From Lineus longissimus (lineage: Eukaryota > Nemertea > Pilidiophora > Heteronemertea > Lineidae), in contig NC_088310.1 in the NCBI RefSeq assembly GCF_910592395.1, positions 27,173,491-27,237,490 on the forward strand: a stretch of DNA of 64,000 bases, written 5' to 3'. The notes under the pieces were generated by a model. That model searched no databases. It was not told the DNA's origin and saw nothing but the letters and a program-made list of their open reading frames with translations. The position numbers and the translations under genes were made by a program. Below, piece by piece: positions 1-15,200 of the stretch (position 1 is its first letter; the number at the start of each line of letters is the position of its first letter).

Positions 1-248
1 TCGTCCTGTAATTGGTTTTTGTCAAACAGAGTTCGCCTGAAATCTGACTGAACAGTTAACCAGTGTGAGTTTCATGTAGCTGCCATCATTTCATAACCCA
101 CTTGACCTCGAATTGTGAAGGACAGAGATGCAACCACACCAGGGCTCACACCCACAACTCTCAGATTCAGACACGGACACCTTTACCAGTATGTCACCAT
201 ACTCCACAACCAAGCACATCTCAACCATTAATTGCTACTTTCACTTAC

Positions 249-3200
249 ATTGACAATGTCACTGTCCGTCAAGAGGAACACCATATTAAGACCTTGGACA
301 CCACTCTTCTTAAACACCATCTTCAAATCATCGCGAAAGTCGACGATGCTGTATGTCTTTGTCAAGGTCAGCTGGAACAGTTCTGCTCCTGAGACATAAC
401 AGGCCAGCTGAACTGTTGTAGCTTTGCCAGTACCATCCATGCCAATCTAAAAGAAATGAATACTGTGTGAGGGCAACTCATAACCCGAAGACAAAGGCAA
501 AGCTTATCTAGCCAGTCATTCTGTGTCTTTAGATGAATGAATGAATGAATAGAAATACTTATATAGGGCGCCTTTCCGTGGTCCACCACGCTCAAGGCGC
601 CACCCCCCCCCCCCAAATAGTCCTCAAACGAGGTGGTTTTGAGTTGCCTCTTAAATTATGTTTCTGGCAGAGCTCTGATGGAAAAAGGAAGTTTGTTCCA
701 CAGGTATGGGCCACAGCATGAGAAGCTGCGGTCACCATACCTGGACTTAGTTCTTCTCCGATGCACAATTTACTAGATGCACAAGTTAATTTAAATCTGA
801 TGAGGAAAAAGAGCCAACTTACTAGTAACATATGCCCCCCTGGCTGTCTGAAGACTCTGGCTGCCCGTACGATGTGAGCAATAGCCTCCTTGAAGAACAC
901 CATCTGGGATGCCTGGGTGTTGCCTGCATTCTGTCGCATGTATAATTCCTCCATGATCTGAGCCAGCTTGCTGTTGTCCGAGATAGGCCTATAAACACGC
1001 GCCCGAGTTGAGCCGCCGGAGTCCAGGAAGTCGCAGAACACAACTGGTTCATTCAATAACCGCTCTGGAGTCCATCTTACCTGAATTAGAAGAAACAGAA
1101 TCAACTCTCACTGCAAATTGAATCCAACTTGTAATTCGAAATTGTCATAATTCTCAACACTCAATGAGGTTTTTCAATAGTTGGACATCATCATTAGGCA
1201 GGAAACTCATTCAAGTGATTGTACAACAGGTACCACTACTTTGAATGATTATGGTGTTCATATACACAGAATCAGCCTCCTTCTAAAACATTGGCAATCG
1301 AAAGTAAAATCCCTACACCGGCAGCTCTCAAAATGTAATCTATAACAACACTATGAATGACACACTCGCCAAATCAATCCAACTATTCATAGCCTACAAC
1401 CTGTATACAACCTCCACCAAATACATGTAGATCAATCTTTCTAACCAAACTAGATGGAAGTATCCATCTTCTTGACAAAACTAGCTCAAATCAATGCCTC
1501 CATCACCCGATCTTTACCTCTATTCTGATATAGTTTGTTGTTAGTTCACCAAATGTAACATGGAATTCCTGTACAAAGCGTACAATTGTTATTTCAAAGG
1601 CAAAATGTTAACGGCTGAAAGTTACAATTGGCTGAAAAACAGGCAAATACACAATGGGAACAGCAAGACATCAACAGAATGATTGGTGGAAAAGAACAGA
1701 TATGTTCCTGAAAGCATTCGTCTTCTCACTTCATTTGGATCTAAAAGAACCATCTGTGACATAAGGAATAAGAGCACTTTAGAATTGCCGACATTTAGGA
1801 AACGTTTCCATCACCAGGCTTTTAGGAATAGGCCAGTAACGTGTCGCTTTTAACTGCATCTGGCGGTCAAGTTTAACATGTTGTCTCACTGACTCACCTT
1901 GAAGTAGTCATGCAAGTTGTCAGCCAGAATCTTGTAGAAGATTTCTCTGTCCTCGGCATTTATGAGGCGATCATGGAACACCCTTGTTGCTTCGTTAGCG
2001 AGGAGCTGGGCACAATTGTCCTTGTTCACAATGATGCCCTCATCTGCTTGGAACAAACCGTAGACCACCTGAAAGGAGTCCGTTGGTTCTTAGTCTTTGA
2101 ATTTCTCTCGCCATCAAATTTGATAGATGGAGCAACAACATCTTTCAGGTCTGTTTAGACATTGCTGGAGGCACCGAGTCCCGCAAAATGACAATGAGCA
2201 AATTTGCCAACTTATAGCTTGGTGAATATTTCACTCTTTACAGTAACCAGCAGGACAACTAACAAGCGGGAGCCACATCGATAGGCCCCTATGCACAATA
2301 ACATTTACTGCAAGGGGCATATTACAGTTTTTCTTCCTGCCGAGAGCACACTGCACTGACCTTGGACAAATCCCTTATGTTGAATGTATAATGAACCTTC
2401 GCTGGCGTAGGCCTCATGTATGCGCACATACGATAATAGATGGCGATACTGGCCGAGACCATGGAAAAGAGGCTCTCCTTGACTTCCGGCATGAACTCAT
2501 TTTCTTGGAGGAACTGTCCGAGTTGGACCTGGTAGATGTGCTGAAGGGACCTTGTGGAGGGCTGGGGGAGGGCTAACATGCTGTATCAGTGAGAAGTGAA
2601 CAGGTTTACACCAGTACATGCAAAATTAACGACAGAAAATAACGAGAATACGGTGACAATTTGAAACATTGACAACATTTGATTCATGCATGACAATTAT
2701 ACAAATGTGACAACTTAGATTTTCATGTCATTCTGCATCAAAGCTTACAACCAGTATGAACAATGAACATGCCTCTACCTAACTTAAAGTGTCAAGGTGA
2801 ACTTATTACAGCTTGGTGATGATTACAGATTCTGGAAATATGACCGTCACGTAACATTCAAAAAGACTTGTCCCATCCAATGACTCTTATTTGAATACTT
2901 ATTACCAATTACGGTAAAAGAAGAACAGCAAGCAATACATGAAGTGATTTGACATCAAATACATAAAAACAATGCATATGTAGATTCAAAATTCCTACCA
3001 GAAATGTTTGAGTAATCTTGGACTGAGCTGGTTTCTGCCACCTCCCGGTGGGCCACAGGCTGCTACCAGGGTAACATCAAGAATGTCCTGAATAACGCAA
3101 ACACGAAATACGCATCATTGCAGGGGCCATCTTTGTCATTTGTAGTTTATGACATGAAACGTTTCATGCATTGGGTCAAGTTGGTCACCGATGATTACCC

Positions 3201-6200
3201 TGCTCCTGTCTCTTAGAAGAAGGAATGAAGACCCTTCACAGTGGCAAACTCCACTAGCCAACTATACTGTACTGCTTTTCAATCCAGACACTTGTGTTTC
3301 TGCTCACTGGAACATAACAGACAATCAACTTAACTGAAAAGACTTATGAAAGATCTTACCTTCCAGACAAGTTTCTGAGTGTCATAGAATCCTCCAATAT
3401 CTAAGAACTGCCTGAGAAGTTCCAAGGGAGGCTGGGCTCCGTACTGTTCCTGGGCCGGCATGTTCAAGTCATCCACGAACACAACCACCTTTCTCCCCTT
3501 AGGACCCCCAAGCGTATCTTTCCCTTTCTTGATCAGCTTGTATGTGATCTGTGCCTGGGTTCGGGCAGACGTCGTCTGGGCACTGAACTGGAGGGACGAA
3601 TGGATGATGCCTGCGGTCACTTTGGGACGACTGGTTCCAAGAAGGATGTTCATATCCTTACTCATGTCTGAAAAGGAGAGTGTTAGGAGAATGTCAAACA
3701 AGCAAAAACCAGGCCAACCTTGGCTGTAAGACATGTCATAACAAATGAAATCATCTGTGGACTGACATGAATGCTTCAACACCTACTAAGTTGACTCCTC
3801 TCCCGAATCCTTTACTCAGTAACGCACCTATTCCAATATTGCATAAAAATCAAAGGCAAACGAACCTGTGTCTTCTGACATCTTGGTGAGACTGCTGATG
3901 TTGTCCAGAAGTGCTCGATTCTTGTCAGCAAAGTTGAAGATATCGCCGAGAATGGTCTGATTCTTGAAGCCAGTACCGCCCTCCTTGCCAAGTCTCTTCA
4001 GCATGTCGTGGATTATCGCAGATTTCCCAACGCCAGATTCACCTGGAAGAATATGAGAATAGCACCTTGAACTTAAAACTCATCAACAATTTTCCGTGAA
4101 GCAGATCAGGTTTCAGGTCATCCGACCAGTCCAATACTTGATGCAGTTTCTTAAACTTAAACTTACCATTGAGAAGGACAGGGTTCTTACTGAGTACCAG
4201 CAGACTGGTCAAGAAAGTGTAGCGGACTGTATCAACCGTTGGTACGATCTCATCCTCATGGGACTGTCCCTTCTTCTGGTCGCCTCCAATTCCCATACTC
4301 TCTCCAATGGTGATCACAGTCCCACGCTCAATGAGGGAGTGTGTGCTTGGGACCATCGCGTCCCAGGAGACGAAGTTGCCAGACTCCATATCCAGGAAGT
4401 AGCTGTAGATGGACTTGCTACCAGCAGGGAGACGAATACCTGAAAGAGGGTGAAGGGTGATCAGGGTTATGGCACACTTCACATCATTAGCAGACCACAA
4501 CTGCTGTCTCAGGCGCATCCTAGGGCTGAAATGGTTTCAACATATGTGGAACACTGGCTTCCCTGAGGAAATCAACAAACCAGTAGCTTCATTGATACTC
4601 AAAGTGAGATGCCATGGTTCAGACACGTTGTCCTCATTAAGGTCCCCAAGAGACTGCTGCGCATCATGAGAGATTAAGCATTCACAGCAATCGAAAGGTT
4701 GGACATGTTTTGCCTGATGATTCGACCACTCAGGGCCTAACTCTCTTCAACTAAGGAGGGCGTAAATGTTTGGAAAACAAGAAGCCTTATCTCTTAAGTA
4801 CATCATTTACTATTACTTACCCAGTGGAGGTTCAATGTCAAACAACTCATGCACAAGATTGTCAAACTCGTTGGCAACATCGAAGAACGGTCGGTCTGAT
4901 TTCTCTCCACTTTTCTGCGTCAATGATATGTCGACATCTTGTTCCTCCTGTCTCTTGAAGTTGCCACCAATACTCCAGACGTAAGCAAAGACAAACATTT
5001 TACCCAGCATCGTCTCAAACTGGTTCGGGTTCTTCTGGATGTAGTAAACCTTCGACCTGCAATGGACAAGTGGCACCATCATAACTGACTTTCAAGAAGC
5101 AATGTGTCCGAGCTGGTTATCAAACTCATGATATTCAGAATCTAATAGAACCCCAATGCTACTCGAAATCCACATCTCGCTAAATTTCCATTTTTGCTGC
5201 TGGGAAAACATAGGCATAGCGTCAATGAGAATCCAACCAACTTACTTTCCATTTGCCTGATCAAGACCAGCTTGACTACTAGACTTTGACGCCTTCTTCC
5301 CTGATGTCCTCTTACTCTTTTTCTGTTTAATGGTACTTGACTTTGCCTCCTCTTCAGTGTCTGAACCTTGTCTTGCAGTTTCAAAGTCTGAAATCAATGA
5401 GAAGAACTTATCAATTGACCAAAATTGACCAACGAGTCAAATTGAAGTTAGGTCCAGAAAGTTAGACTTGTGTTATTCTGTAAAGTCACCCAAACCAAGG
5501 TCATCCTCAAAACCATCATCAGCTCAGAGAAGAAGAGGGTGTGAGTTATTTGAAGGGAGTGAGTATGACAACCACAGCCTACCTGGCTTTGCAAATCCTC
5601 CATGTTTGTTGATGAAATCAAAGAATGCCGAGAGTATGTTACACAGACACATCACAAGACTCATCTCAGGGGCGGGCACAAGTTGCTCTTTGGCGTTCTG
5701 AGAAACGAAATCCAATCCTCGATCCATGCTGTGATTGAAGAGAGCCTCCAGGTGTTTCTTGCCCATCTCTGGTATATTTCGTCCCAATCTTTGTAACCAG
5801 GTCCTCACGTAGGGGCGCCAACCAAGGTCGACAGGATCCTTAAAAGATTGGATAACTGAGATGAGTATGACTATTGTCTTCTGCAAAGAGCAGGGTGGTT
5901 GGTCTAGCTGTTAGGTTTCAAGATCATGGTGGTAACTTTGGAACGATATGTAAAAGCAAGATAGATTCTATGTGCCTGGTGCTACGCAGATGCAAGCTGA
6001 AGAGTAACATGAGTCGCTAATGAAAGACTTCACTTCTCTGGCTTAAGTACAGTGACTCGGTAATGACTTAAACTGGCAACAACTGCACAGGCATGTAACA
6101 TATACAGTGAAAGCAGGAAGAAAACGCAAGTCAATGAGCTCACCATGTAGACCATAGCACATCTGCTAATGGTAGCTGGACTAGCCTGAGACAGATTATC

Positions 6201-9200
6201 CACTTCAAAAATCAGCCTCATACCAGACGTTAAACTGATGCGTTCACCGTTGGCCAGGCAAAGTATCTTCGAGTCATCCAAGACAGTGTTGAGATTCTCA
6301 ACCCACAGGGTGTCCACAGGGCCATCGAGGATCAGCCATTTCCAAGGGGTGTACGCATCTTGGCCTTGATCTTGTTGATCGTTTGCTGTTGCGTCTGCCG
6401 ACTCCAAATCTGTTACCTCAGACTGAGATGCAGTCCTGGGAGCTGTACTCTTTAGGAATGGGAAATATCTTGATGTATGGAACAATAACTGAACATTTCA
6501 AAACACACATAGGCCTACTACCAGTACGCAGTGGTCTAGTGGCCAATGAGTCTGTCCCGTGATCAGAGCATCATGCAACGTTTGAGACCATGGGCAATTC
6601 ACCTTACTTTACTGCTGGCGTCCAACTGTAGCTGCATGCACTCACAAGAGAGAATAAGGAAGACTTTTAGCAGAAGATGATTACCGATGAAATAACTTTT
6701 CTCTGCTCTGGTATGAAAATTTCACTCACCTCAGCAGCTGAACCAACCGATCTTGAATCATCGCTTGCCAACTGACAAGCCTGTGTGTTTGTGTCCTTTG
6801 AGAACTTCCTCATTGCCATGGCGATCAGTCCATCTGACCATTCAAACGTGTTTGGATCAGTCTCCCCATAGAGTTCACCCAACTTGATACACTTTGGGTT
6901 GATCGTGAACGTCTCAACTTGGCCTTTCTTGGCACGGTTCTGAAAAGTCAAATAGAACTTTTTTAACATTTTCAAATGACAATTCAATAAGGTTAAGCTT
7001 CTTCTAGAGATTTAAGTAAAAGTTCCCCGTCTAAAGCATAACTTTGTTGCGTGAAATGATCAAACCTTGATACTTTTACAGACTTCACATCCATGATTTG
7101 CCCAAAAACAAACTACATTACACCTTTGGTGTCAAGGAGTGTAATATGTTCATAGATGTTGGTCATGAGTTTACCTGATCAGAAAATTTGGGATCTTTCA
7201 AAGGCCAGGGTTGAGCCTATGAAATTGTTTCTATACCTCTCATTCATCTTATTCATAAGCTACACTACAACATTTATACTGCTACAACTAATGGAGTACA
7301 GTAAATAAATACAAGCGAGACGGAAGAACAATTCTACCAGTTTCAGAACATTTTGGGCATCATTGGCACAGCTAAAAAGCACTTGTTTAGCTAGACATTG
7401 ACATAAAAGGACCAAGAAACGGAGTCCTTACTGGGATAAACTAGGGATAAGTGGACGTGCATCTAAAATGACAGTGAGAGAGGCCATACCTGGTGAATAA
7501 CACTCTGCTGTAAGAACCATTGCAAAAGATCAGAGATCAGAATGGAAACAGTCGTGAATAGAAAGTATCATGTGAAAATGGCAGGTCAATCAAAAAATAT
7601 GATGATGATGATGATGATGATGATAATATAACAGTAGATTCTGTGTTGTTCAGTATGAAACATGCAAATGTGATTCAATTCAGATTTGTGAGGACAGAAG
7701 GGGTGATATGAATAAAAACTAGTAAAGGCTTTTACTTCACGCACATTTACACTAGGCATTTCTGTACAAAATAGAAGTAAAAGCATTTACTAGTGTTTAT
7801 TCATATCACCCAATGATGACTATGATTACAACATACTGATTCTTCATCCTGGAACACAAGTACAGATGAAGGAAAAGTTAAGATCTAAAAGACATGGTTG
7901 CAGGGTTCATGGTCTGGGATTCAAGATGAGACATGGGTGATAAGACAAAATATTGATGATTTGTCAAGAATCAAAAGGTCATGTCTGAGCAACATGGGCA
8001 ACCTGTTGCATCACAGACATCCTGTGCACATTTTAGTGCTACAATATTTGTACCTGTTTGGTGTATTTTTGTGCTGCAATATTATGACTATTCAATAATT
8101 TCAATGGCTGTTAAGCCATGTTATGGCACAACAAGTTAGACAGAATGGCCAGTAACTTCTGTAAAAACAAACTAGAGAAAACTGAAACTTACGACAACAA
8201 GATTCGGTTTCCCCGTCACCGGATCAATGCTCTGGTTCTCATCCAAGTATATAGATGGCAGCAGCACCAACGCCCTCTGTAGGATGCCCCTGGCAGTGGT
8301 CTTTCCACCACCGGTAGGGCCGACTAACATGACACCATGGCGAACCATCAGCTGGTTGTACAGCTGCTTCACTTTCTCAATCTGGCTTGGCCAGTGCTGG
8401 AGGGACTGGTCTCGAATTGACATCGAGATGGATTTCTAGAAACAAAAAGATGGAAAGTGGTGTGATATACCTTACTTTTGATACCAGATGAGGGGTAAGA
8501 CTAATGGTCAGTGAGTTGCACTCACAATTCGAACATAGTTGGTTTGATACTCAGACACACTGGATCACCTCAACCAAGCAACTTACCTCCATGAATATCA
8601 TCTCTGGCTGCGGTGGCGTCACGCCGGGGAAGAGATCAGCCAGGATGCTTTCAAACAATGGCACATCCTCAGCCAGGAACTTGGGGAGGTTGGCGTCGGT
8701 CAGCGCATGGATCAGAATGTAGGACTCCTCTTCTTCAGTCAGCTCTCTTATAGTCACATCATCCCTAGAATAACAAATGCATGATCAAAGAAAGGAAAGG
8801 GAGGAATGCATCAACTTGGTGAGAAATATTAGGCAATTGTGGGGATCTGGTTTAGCCTAGCATGCTATGAGATGACGCTGTTCACAAAACACTTACTGCT
8901 GTTGCGTGGCCCTCTTTCTCTGCCCGGCCATCACTAGCACAGACTTGATCGCCCGCATGCCAAAGTCATAATGGTCCTGCTGCGAGAGCTGTTTGCTGGC
9001 CAACTGGTACAGGTTGACAATCTTCCTTGACAGGGACTTGGCAGCCCGGAAGCCCTCAGAGAAGAGCATGATCTCTGCGATGAGGTTGTAGTCGGGCACC
9101 ATCATGGCTACACTACGGAACAGCGACTTCAGGTTGTCGGGGAGCTCTACTCGGCCAGCATACCTAAAATGATCATGATGATACAAGTTATAAATCAACA

Positions 9201-12200
9201 TGAACTTACAATAAGAGCAGTCAGAATGTGCTAACTAAATCTCAAATCAGGTTTTAAAAGAACTGAACGAAGATAATCAACTTGAGAGGACCAAATAAGC
9301 CACGCTCTGATGACAGACTGACCCTGATCTCACTTACGTTGGATTCATGGTGATGAAAATACCACAGGTAGTGTTCAGCTTGATATCTCTTCCTTCAAAC
9401 AAGAACCTGAAATGAAAAGAAAGTTGCTGTCAGTTGTCTCATTCAAGGACTTACTGGAGAAACATGCATGGCCTACAAACTCAATCATACCAATGTAGTT
9501 ACAAATGAGACAATGATAGCCTACCTTGGAGAGCCACTATCCTTAGCTGACTTTATGGTGAGGATCTGCTGTGCCACAACCGAGAGCACTTCCACGTCTA
9601 TCCTGTTGAACTCATCAAAGCAGCACCAGCTACCAGACTGAGCGAGACCAGAGAAGAACTTGCCCAACATCTTGAAATCAAGCCCTTCAGAACAATTGAA
9701 TACAACACACTGTTTTCCCATGGCCTGGAAAAGATACATTTCAATATATAATTGTCATAAGTTCACAGCTGGTATCGAATGTGACTGGCCGAGTTTGACT
9801 GTAACCTGACACATGCTTGGAACTTGCTTTGGTCAAATTCCAATCAAACTCCATTCTTTCCACAACAACCCAGGTGACAATTCTTGTTCCTGTCCCCAAC
9901 AATCTTGAGGTGAAAGGCAATAGAACGCCATCCTACCTTTGCCAAATCCTTGACAGTTTCTGTTTTTCCTGTGCCAGCAGGACCAGCCGGTGAGCCTCCG
10001 AGATGTAGGTGAAGGGCACCCGTCAGGGTCAAGTAACAGCGATCAGTCAGAGGGGTGATGACTAGCCTAGGGGAGCAGCCCAGGTACTCATAGCCATAAA
10101 CGAAGGTTGCATTGGACTGCAGGACGTTACAATTGTTAGACTGCTCATCCCATTCATATTTCAGTTGTCTGGAAGGCAAACAGGGATGTTAGACCTCATT
10201 ATTTTTTACATTCTTTTATACGTAGTTCATTTGTCTACAACAAGCATTGCAGCCTATACCTGATATGGAGCCACACTTGACCCAACAGTAAGACAGGGAT
10301 CCTTCATACTCAAGCTCTTCAACAGTTCCTGGGCAACCACGATCTTTGCACCATACTGAGGAGAGCTCATGCAAAAAAGAACGCAATTACATGTACATAT
10401 AAGGTTACTTCATCAAGTTCAGGTGACTTCATCAAGGTCCTAATCTGACTTACTTTCTCCATTCAAAGTCATCCTTCTTGTCGACTTTGTTCTCAATCAT
10501 CGCCATGATGATATCACGGTTATGAACAGTGGTAATCAACAACGCCTCGATACTCAGCCGCTGGAATGACTGCACGTTCTTGCCAACGACCCCAGCTAGG
10601 TTGTTCAAGGATGCCACCAACTTCTCCTTCACATCAATCAGAGACTTGCGCACTTCGTGACAACCGAAACAATAGCTGACATCCTTATTGAACATGATTT
10701 GTGACTGAAAGATTACAAAAGTAAAATTTAGGTTTTCATCAGCTGCAATTGTTGACTTTCAAATTCTACTTTCCAATCACGAGACAGATTCATGAAGTCA
10801 ATTCCTAGAGTCAAATAGCACAACATCAAAAGCTAAAAGACTCCATCATTAGTAGTACTGGCTCAGCTGTGCTCGATTGAAAAGTTGTGTCTAGATTCCC
10901 TGAGAACAACATAACTTACGACTGTAAGGACAACCTGGCCGGGATGTTTGAGCACCCAGACCTCTTGATCAATACCAAGTACATCAATCAAACCCATCTT
11001 GAGATGTCTGCAAAGAAAACAAAGCAAAGTTAATCAAGTATGAGAGATAAGACTCGGCTAATTAGGGAAATGAGTTCTCCGAGAAGATAATTCAAACTGA
11101 CCATGAGACTTTGGTATTAAAGTGACTACAGCCAGGCTACACCCTCAGAAGATTACAAAACTGTGCAAGCAGGTCGAGGGCAAACAAGGTTCAGTCAACA
11201 AGTAGAATGGATATAAAGAAGACTTACTTCTTGACCGTCTCAAACATTCCATTCTCTACACTTCCCAACCACTGCTCCACTGGGCCTCTCGCACGTACGT
11301 TCCTGAAAAAAAGGACATTTCAAGTTTATTGCAAAATGAACAGCAAACACAAATATGACGACAAAGCTACTACATACTAGTGACAAAGTGTACACAGTGA
11401 TCTTGGGTCAGACTTGGGCTCAAAATTTGGCAACCAGGAATAGGCAAGGTGTTTTCCTATGGGATGGGTTTGTCTAGTAAACCAAAATGACTTACAATTT
11501 GAAGATTCTCACAGACCAGAAGTCTGCTTAGTTTGACAACTTACTTTGGCATAGAGACAACCTCACCCTCAGAGGAGGTGATAGTGATAACAGTTGGTGG
11601 TAACCTTGCTTCTCGACGGATCTCCAGACTCTTGATGTTGCCAAAGCACTTGTCAAGATGTGGCTGGAACAATATGAAGAGAAAGTTAGCCTATTTAGTA
11701 CAGGTGATTCCACTGAAACAGATCTTCAAGAATCTGGGAACAAAGATCCTAGACTACATGACCAGACGATACAAGGCAGCAATTTTCCTGTTGCAGCCCG
11801 ACTTGCTCAAAACTCAACCACTTTTGTCTCTATAAAAGAGCACACCACTTGGGTGCTGAACTTGAAAGATGGGAATTAATCTCTCACCTGTACTGCATCA
11901 GGATCTTTTGACTGAGCCAGAATATCCAGCAAGTCATCATTACTGAGGAAGTAGAACCTCGGGAAGACCAGACGCTTCGTCTCGAGATAATCCTCGAGGC
12001 ATTTCTGTATCTTCTCCAGGTTGGCGTTGGCCGACTGAAGCATTTCATAAACACCAGGTGCTGTGGCAGACTTGAGGGCATTGGGCCTGTCCTCTGTCCG
12101 TCTCATTATGTCCTTCCACGACTTATCAACTGAGATGAAGAGTTTGGCTTCATTTGGAAGTTGCCTGAAAAAGGCGAGGTTTTAAAATATGTGGCGGAAA

Positions 12201-15200
12201 CCTAGTCAGTCACAACACCTTTACACATTTTGGATGACCTTTGACGTACAGAAAGTGCAAAATCGAGCACCAGAAGAAACTAAATCTCTCCATTTCTTAC
12301 CTTTGAATGTCAGGAGTACTGAATATTTGTTCAATATAAAGCCAATTCCTCTGACATATCATCCACTCATCCAGCGTCCGGGCAAACAACGTCAAACGCC
12401 GCTCCCATTCCTCGACCGTGTTCTTGATTGGTGTGACGTAGCGAGAACCGCGGATGGTTCCCACGGTAACCTGGCTCTCCTCAAGCTGTGCTACGATGTC
12501 GTCTGCTCCAGCGATGATGAACGTGTCACGACCTGCGTGAGGAAGCAGACGGAAGTCTGTGCTCTGCCAGAGGTCAATGACCTTCTGTAGCATGATCTCC
12601 AGTGTGGCTTCATTGCTGGCTGTGGTCGAGATGTCTTGGATTCGATCTTTATGTTTTAGGATCTGCAACGTAAAGTTCACATGATGAGGGTTTATAGAGT
12701 GTCATGAAGGGCAGTAACAGTTTCTTTTGAAATTACATACACAAAAAGTGTTGTTAAGAAGAAGAAGAATTTGGATGCAAAATGCCGGTATGAAAACCCC
12801 AAAAGAAGCAGCACATTGTACGATGATAGAAGACTTACATTCATGGCAAGCAGGTCTCCCAGAGTGAATCCTTTGTCCCTTACAATGACCTTGCCAATGA
12901 TCTTCTCAATTACTTGCCAATGTCTTGCTCGGAGGGACGGATTACGCAGACTGGTCACGACCGGCATGCTCTGCTTGAAGTCCAACACCTTCTCCTTCAA
13001 GCGGGGTAGCACCTCATTGTGGGGCAAGCCTAAAATGAATACGTAACTTAAATATGATGTCAAATTTCGATGCACTTGTTCCTCTTGTGAAATCTTAAAC
13101 ATAACAGAACAAAGTATTGACAACAGGTGCCGTTTGCTTAAATGCAGGCTGACCAACTTCACGTCTGCTGAGATGAATACATAACAATCACAGCCCTTAC
13201 CTTTCTCCAACATGTAGACAGTCTGTGTAAACCTGTTGACATTCTTCTGCAAGCTCTCCACAGTGACATGCTCGAACGCCATAGCTGTGTACTCAGAGAC
13301 CATCTTGCTAAAGTCCACCACTGATTCCCATAGGAGGCGCCGCAAGGTCAGGTCCCGCTCGATCTCAGAGATTTCACTCTGTATACCTTGAGCACTCACA
13401 CTATCGCGGGAATCCATCATCATGTATTCCCTGAAATATCAACACACTTATTTTCAACTACCGACTGCGGGAATTGGGCTCTCCAGCCTGGTGATTCAAT
13501 TTAGTTGGGAAGGACTAGCCCATCATAAGCTACTTATCATTTGGATGAGGTATTTTGCTAGCTCTAGCATGCACAAGGAATCTAGGCTTTCCACTGGCTT
13601 TGAAGTACTCTGCCTTGATCACAAGTAATGTTGACAGTCAGGGATCGAACTCTGGATGCTCAGATTATGAGCAGATATGAGCGGAACATGTAAGACTGCT
13701 ACAGACCATGCCACCCCAATACCAACCATTGACACTTACTCGGTATACTTCCCCTTGCCTGAAGACATCGAGGTCCCAAAGCGTTCCTGATAATTGGCAT
13801 AACTCCTGGCCTTGGTGCCAAGGGTCTCAACCTCGTCCTGAAGATACTTGATGTTCTCCAGCGCTACTACAGCCAGCGTGTCATGGTGGAGGAGCGTGGG
13901 GTCAAGGACGCGGTTCTTGATATCGTAGATCTGTTGACGGATATCCAGGATGAGCGTGTCAAGGTCACCGCTGTATTTGCGGATATTTTCTTCTTTCTTT
14001 GCCTCGCAGTACAGGATGGTCGACTGAAGATAAAGAGAACACCGTAAGGCTTCATTCCCTCAGGAAAACACAACAGTTCATACCCATGTCTACTGCAAAT
14101 CGGGAGTTCAATCAAAGCCTGTCTAAATATGTTAATCCTCTGGTAGTCTTTACATAGGTCCACTTCAGAGTTTCGAATTTGGTCACTTCAAACCATCTGT
14201 ACGAGTACTCATGGTAGCATATTGCCGAGATGAAAATCCTTACCTTGAGATGCTGGAAGCTTGGAGCAAGTGTCTGATACAATGCCAGCTCCTCCGGTAC
14301 AAGGTGGACATTGAAGTCCTTTGCTATGGTGAACATCTTGGTGACAATGATGAACTCTTTCTCCAGCGCTGGCAGCTCAGATACCATACGACCGAGGAAG
14401 GATAAGTGGTCGACAAATTCCTCCACGGATACTGGCGTGTAGTCAAGCTTCTTCAAGGCTCCCTGAATCATACATTTTAAAGATAAGTAATTCAGTCCAT
14501 TCTTCAAAGAGAAACAGATGGGACTACCATTCTGTCATCACGTACTAACTCTGGCATTGGAACTGTAAGTCAGCCCCAAAAGATATTCGAGAAAGGTTAG
14601 CACCTTTAGCTATACACTACAAGTTGAACCTCAACAGTAGCAATGGTTTTACAGCCTAGTCAACTCATCTTGGGTAAATGAAGTTAGGTGTACTGTTCCT
14701 GAGAGTCTACTCTTACCTTGATGATAGTAAGAAGATCTTCGTTGCGACTGTTGGCGATAACTGGTAGTCTGTCCCCGACAGCCTTGAGGACAGACTGGGG
14801 GTATGGCAGACACGACTTACAGAAGTTCTCCACCAGTGTGTGAATGAGGTACAGACGCTTGTCCTTTCTCATCTCATCCATCTCGTTCACCTGAGAATAG
14901 TTAAACTACAATTAGGCCAGGATCAGGGAGCAGAAAAATGCTCTCAAAAATTGACCCACCTCTACTGGTGATAGCAGCAGTGAGGTCATTCAGCACTGCG
15001 GTCATACACTGCTGGTGATAGGGGTATATCCAACATCTCTCATCTGCACACAGGACGCTGCAGGCTCCACTTGACTCATCACCAAATGGAAACACACCGC
15101 CTTGATAAAGAGACCACATAGAATTGACAGCAAGGTTTTTAGGCCTCTTACAGCCAACCAAAAACGAAAAGCTAAGAAGTGTGCCAAAGGCCTACTGGGC

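Noticed and set aside
10260-10355. Coding dynein exon
   Set aside because: Its own open frame does not fit the phase of the neighbours, which join perfectly without it. Kept only as a possible poison exon.
14960-15100. Possible dynein exon in the 14891-15218 intron
   Set aside because: Exons 15341-15219 and 14890-14717 join directly in phase 0. Adding this segment breaks the frame or brings in stops.
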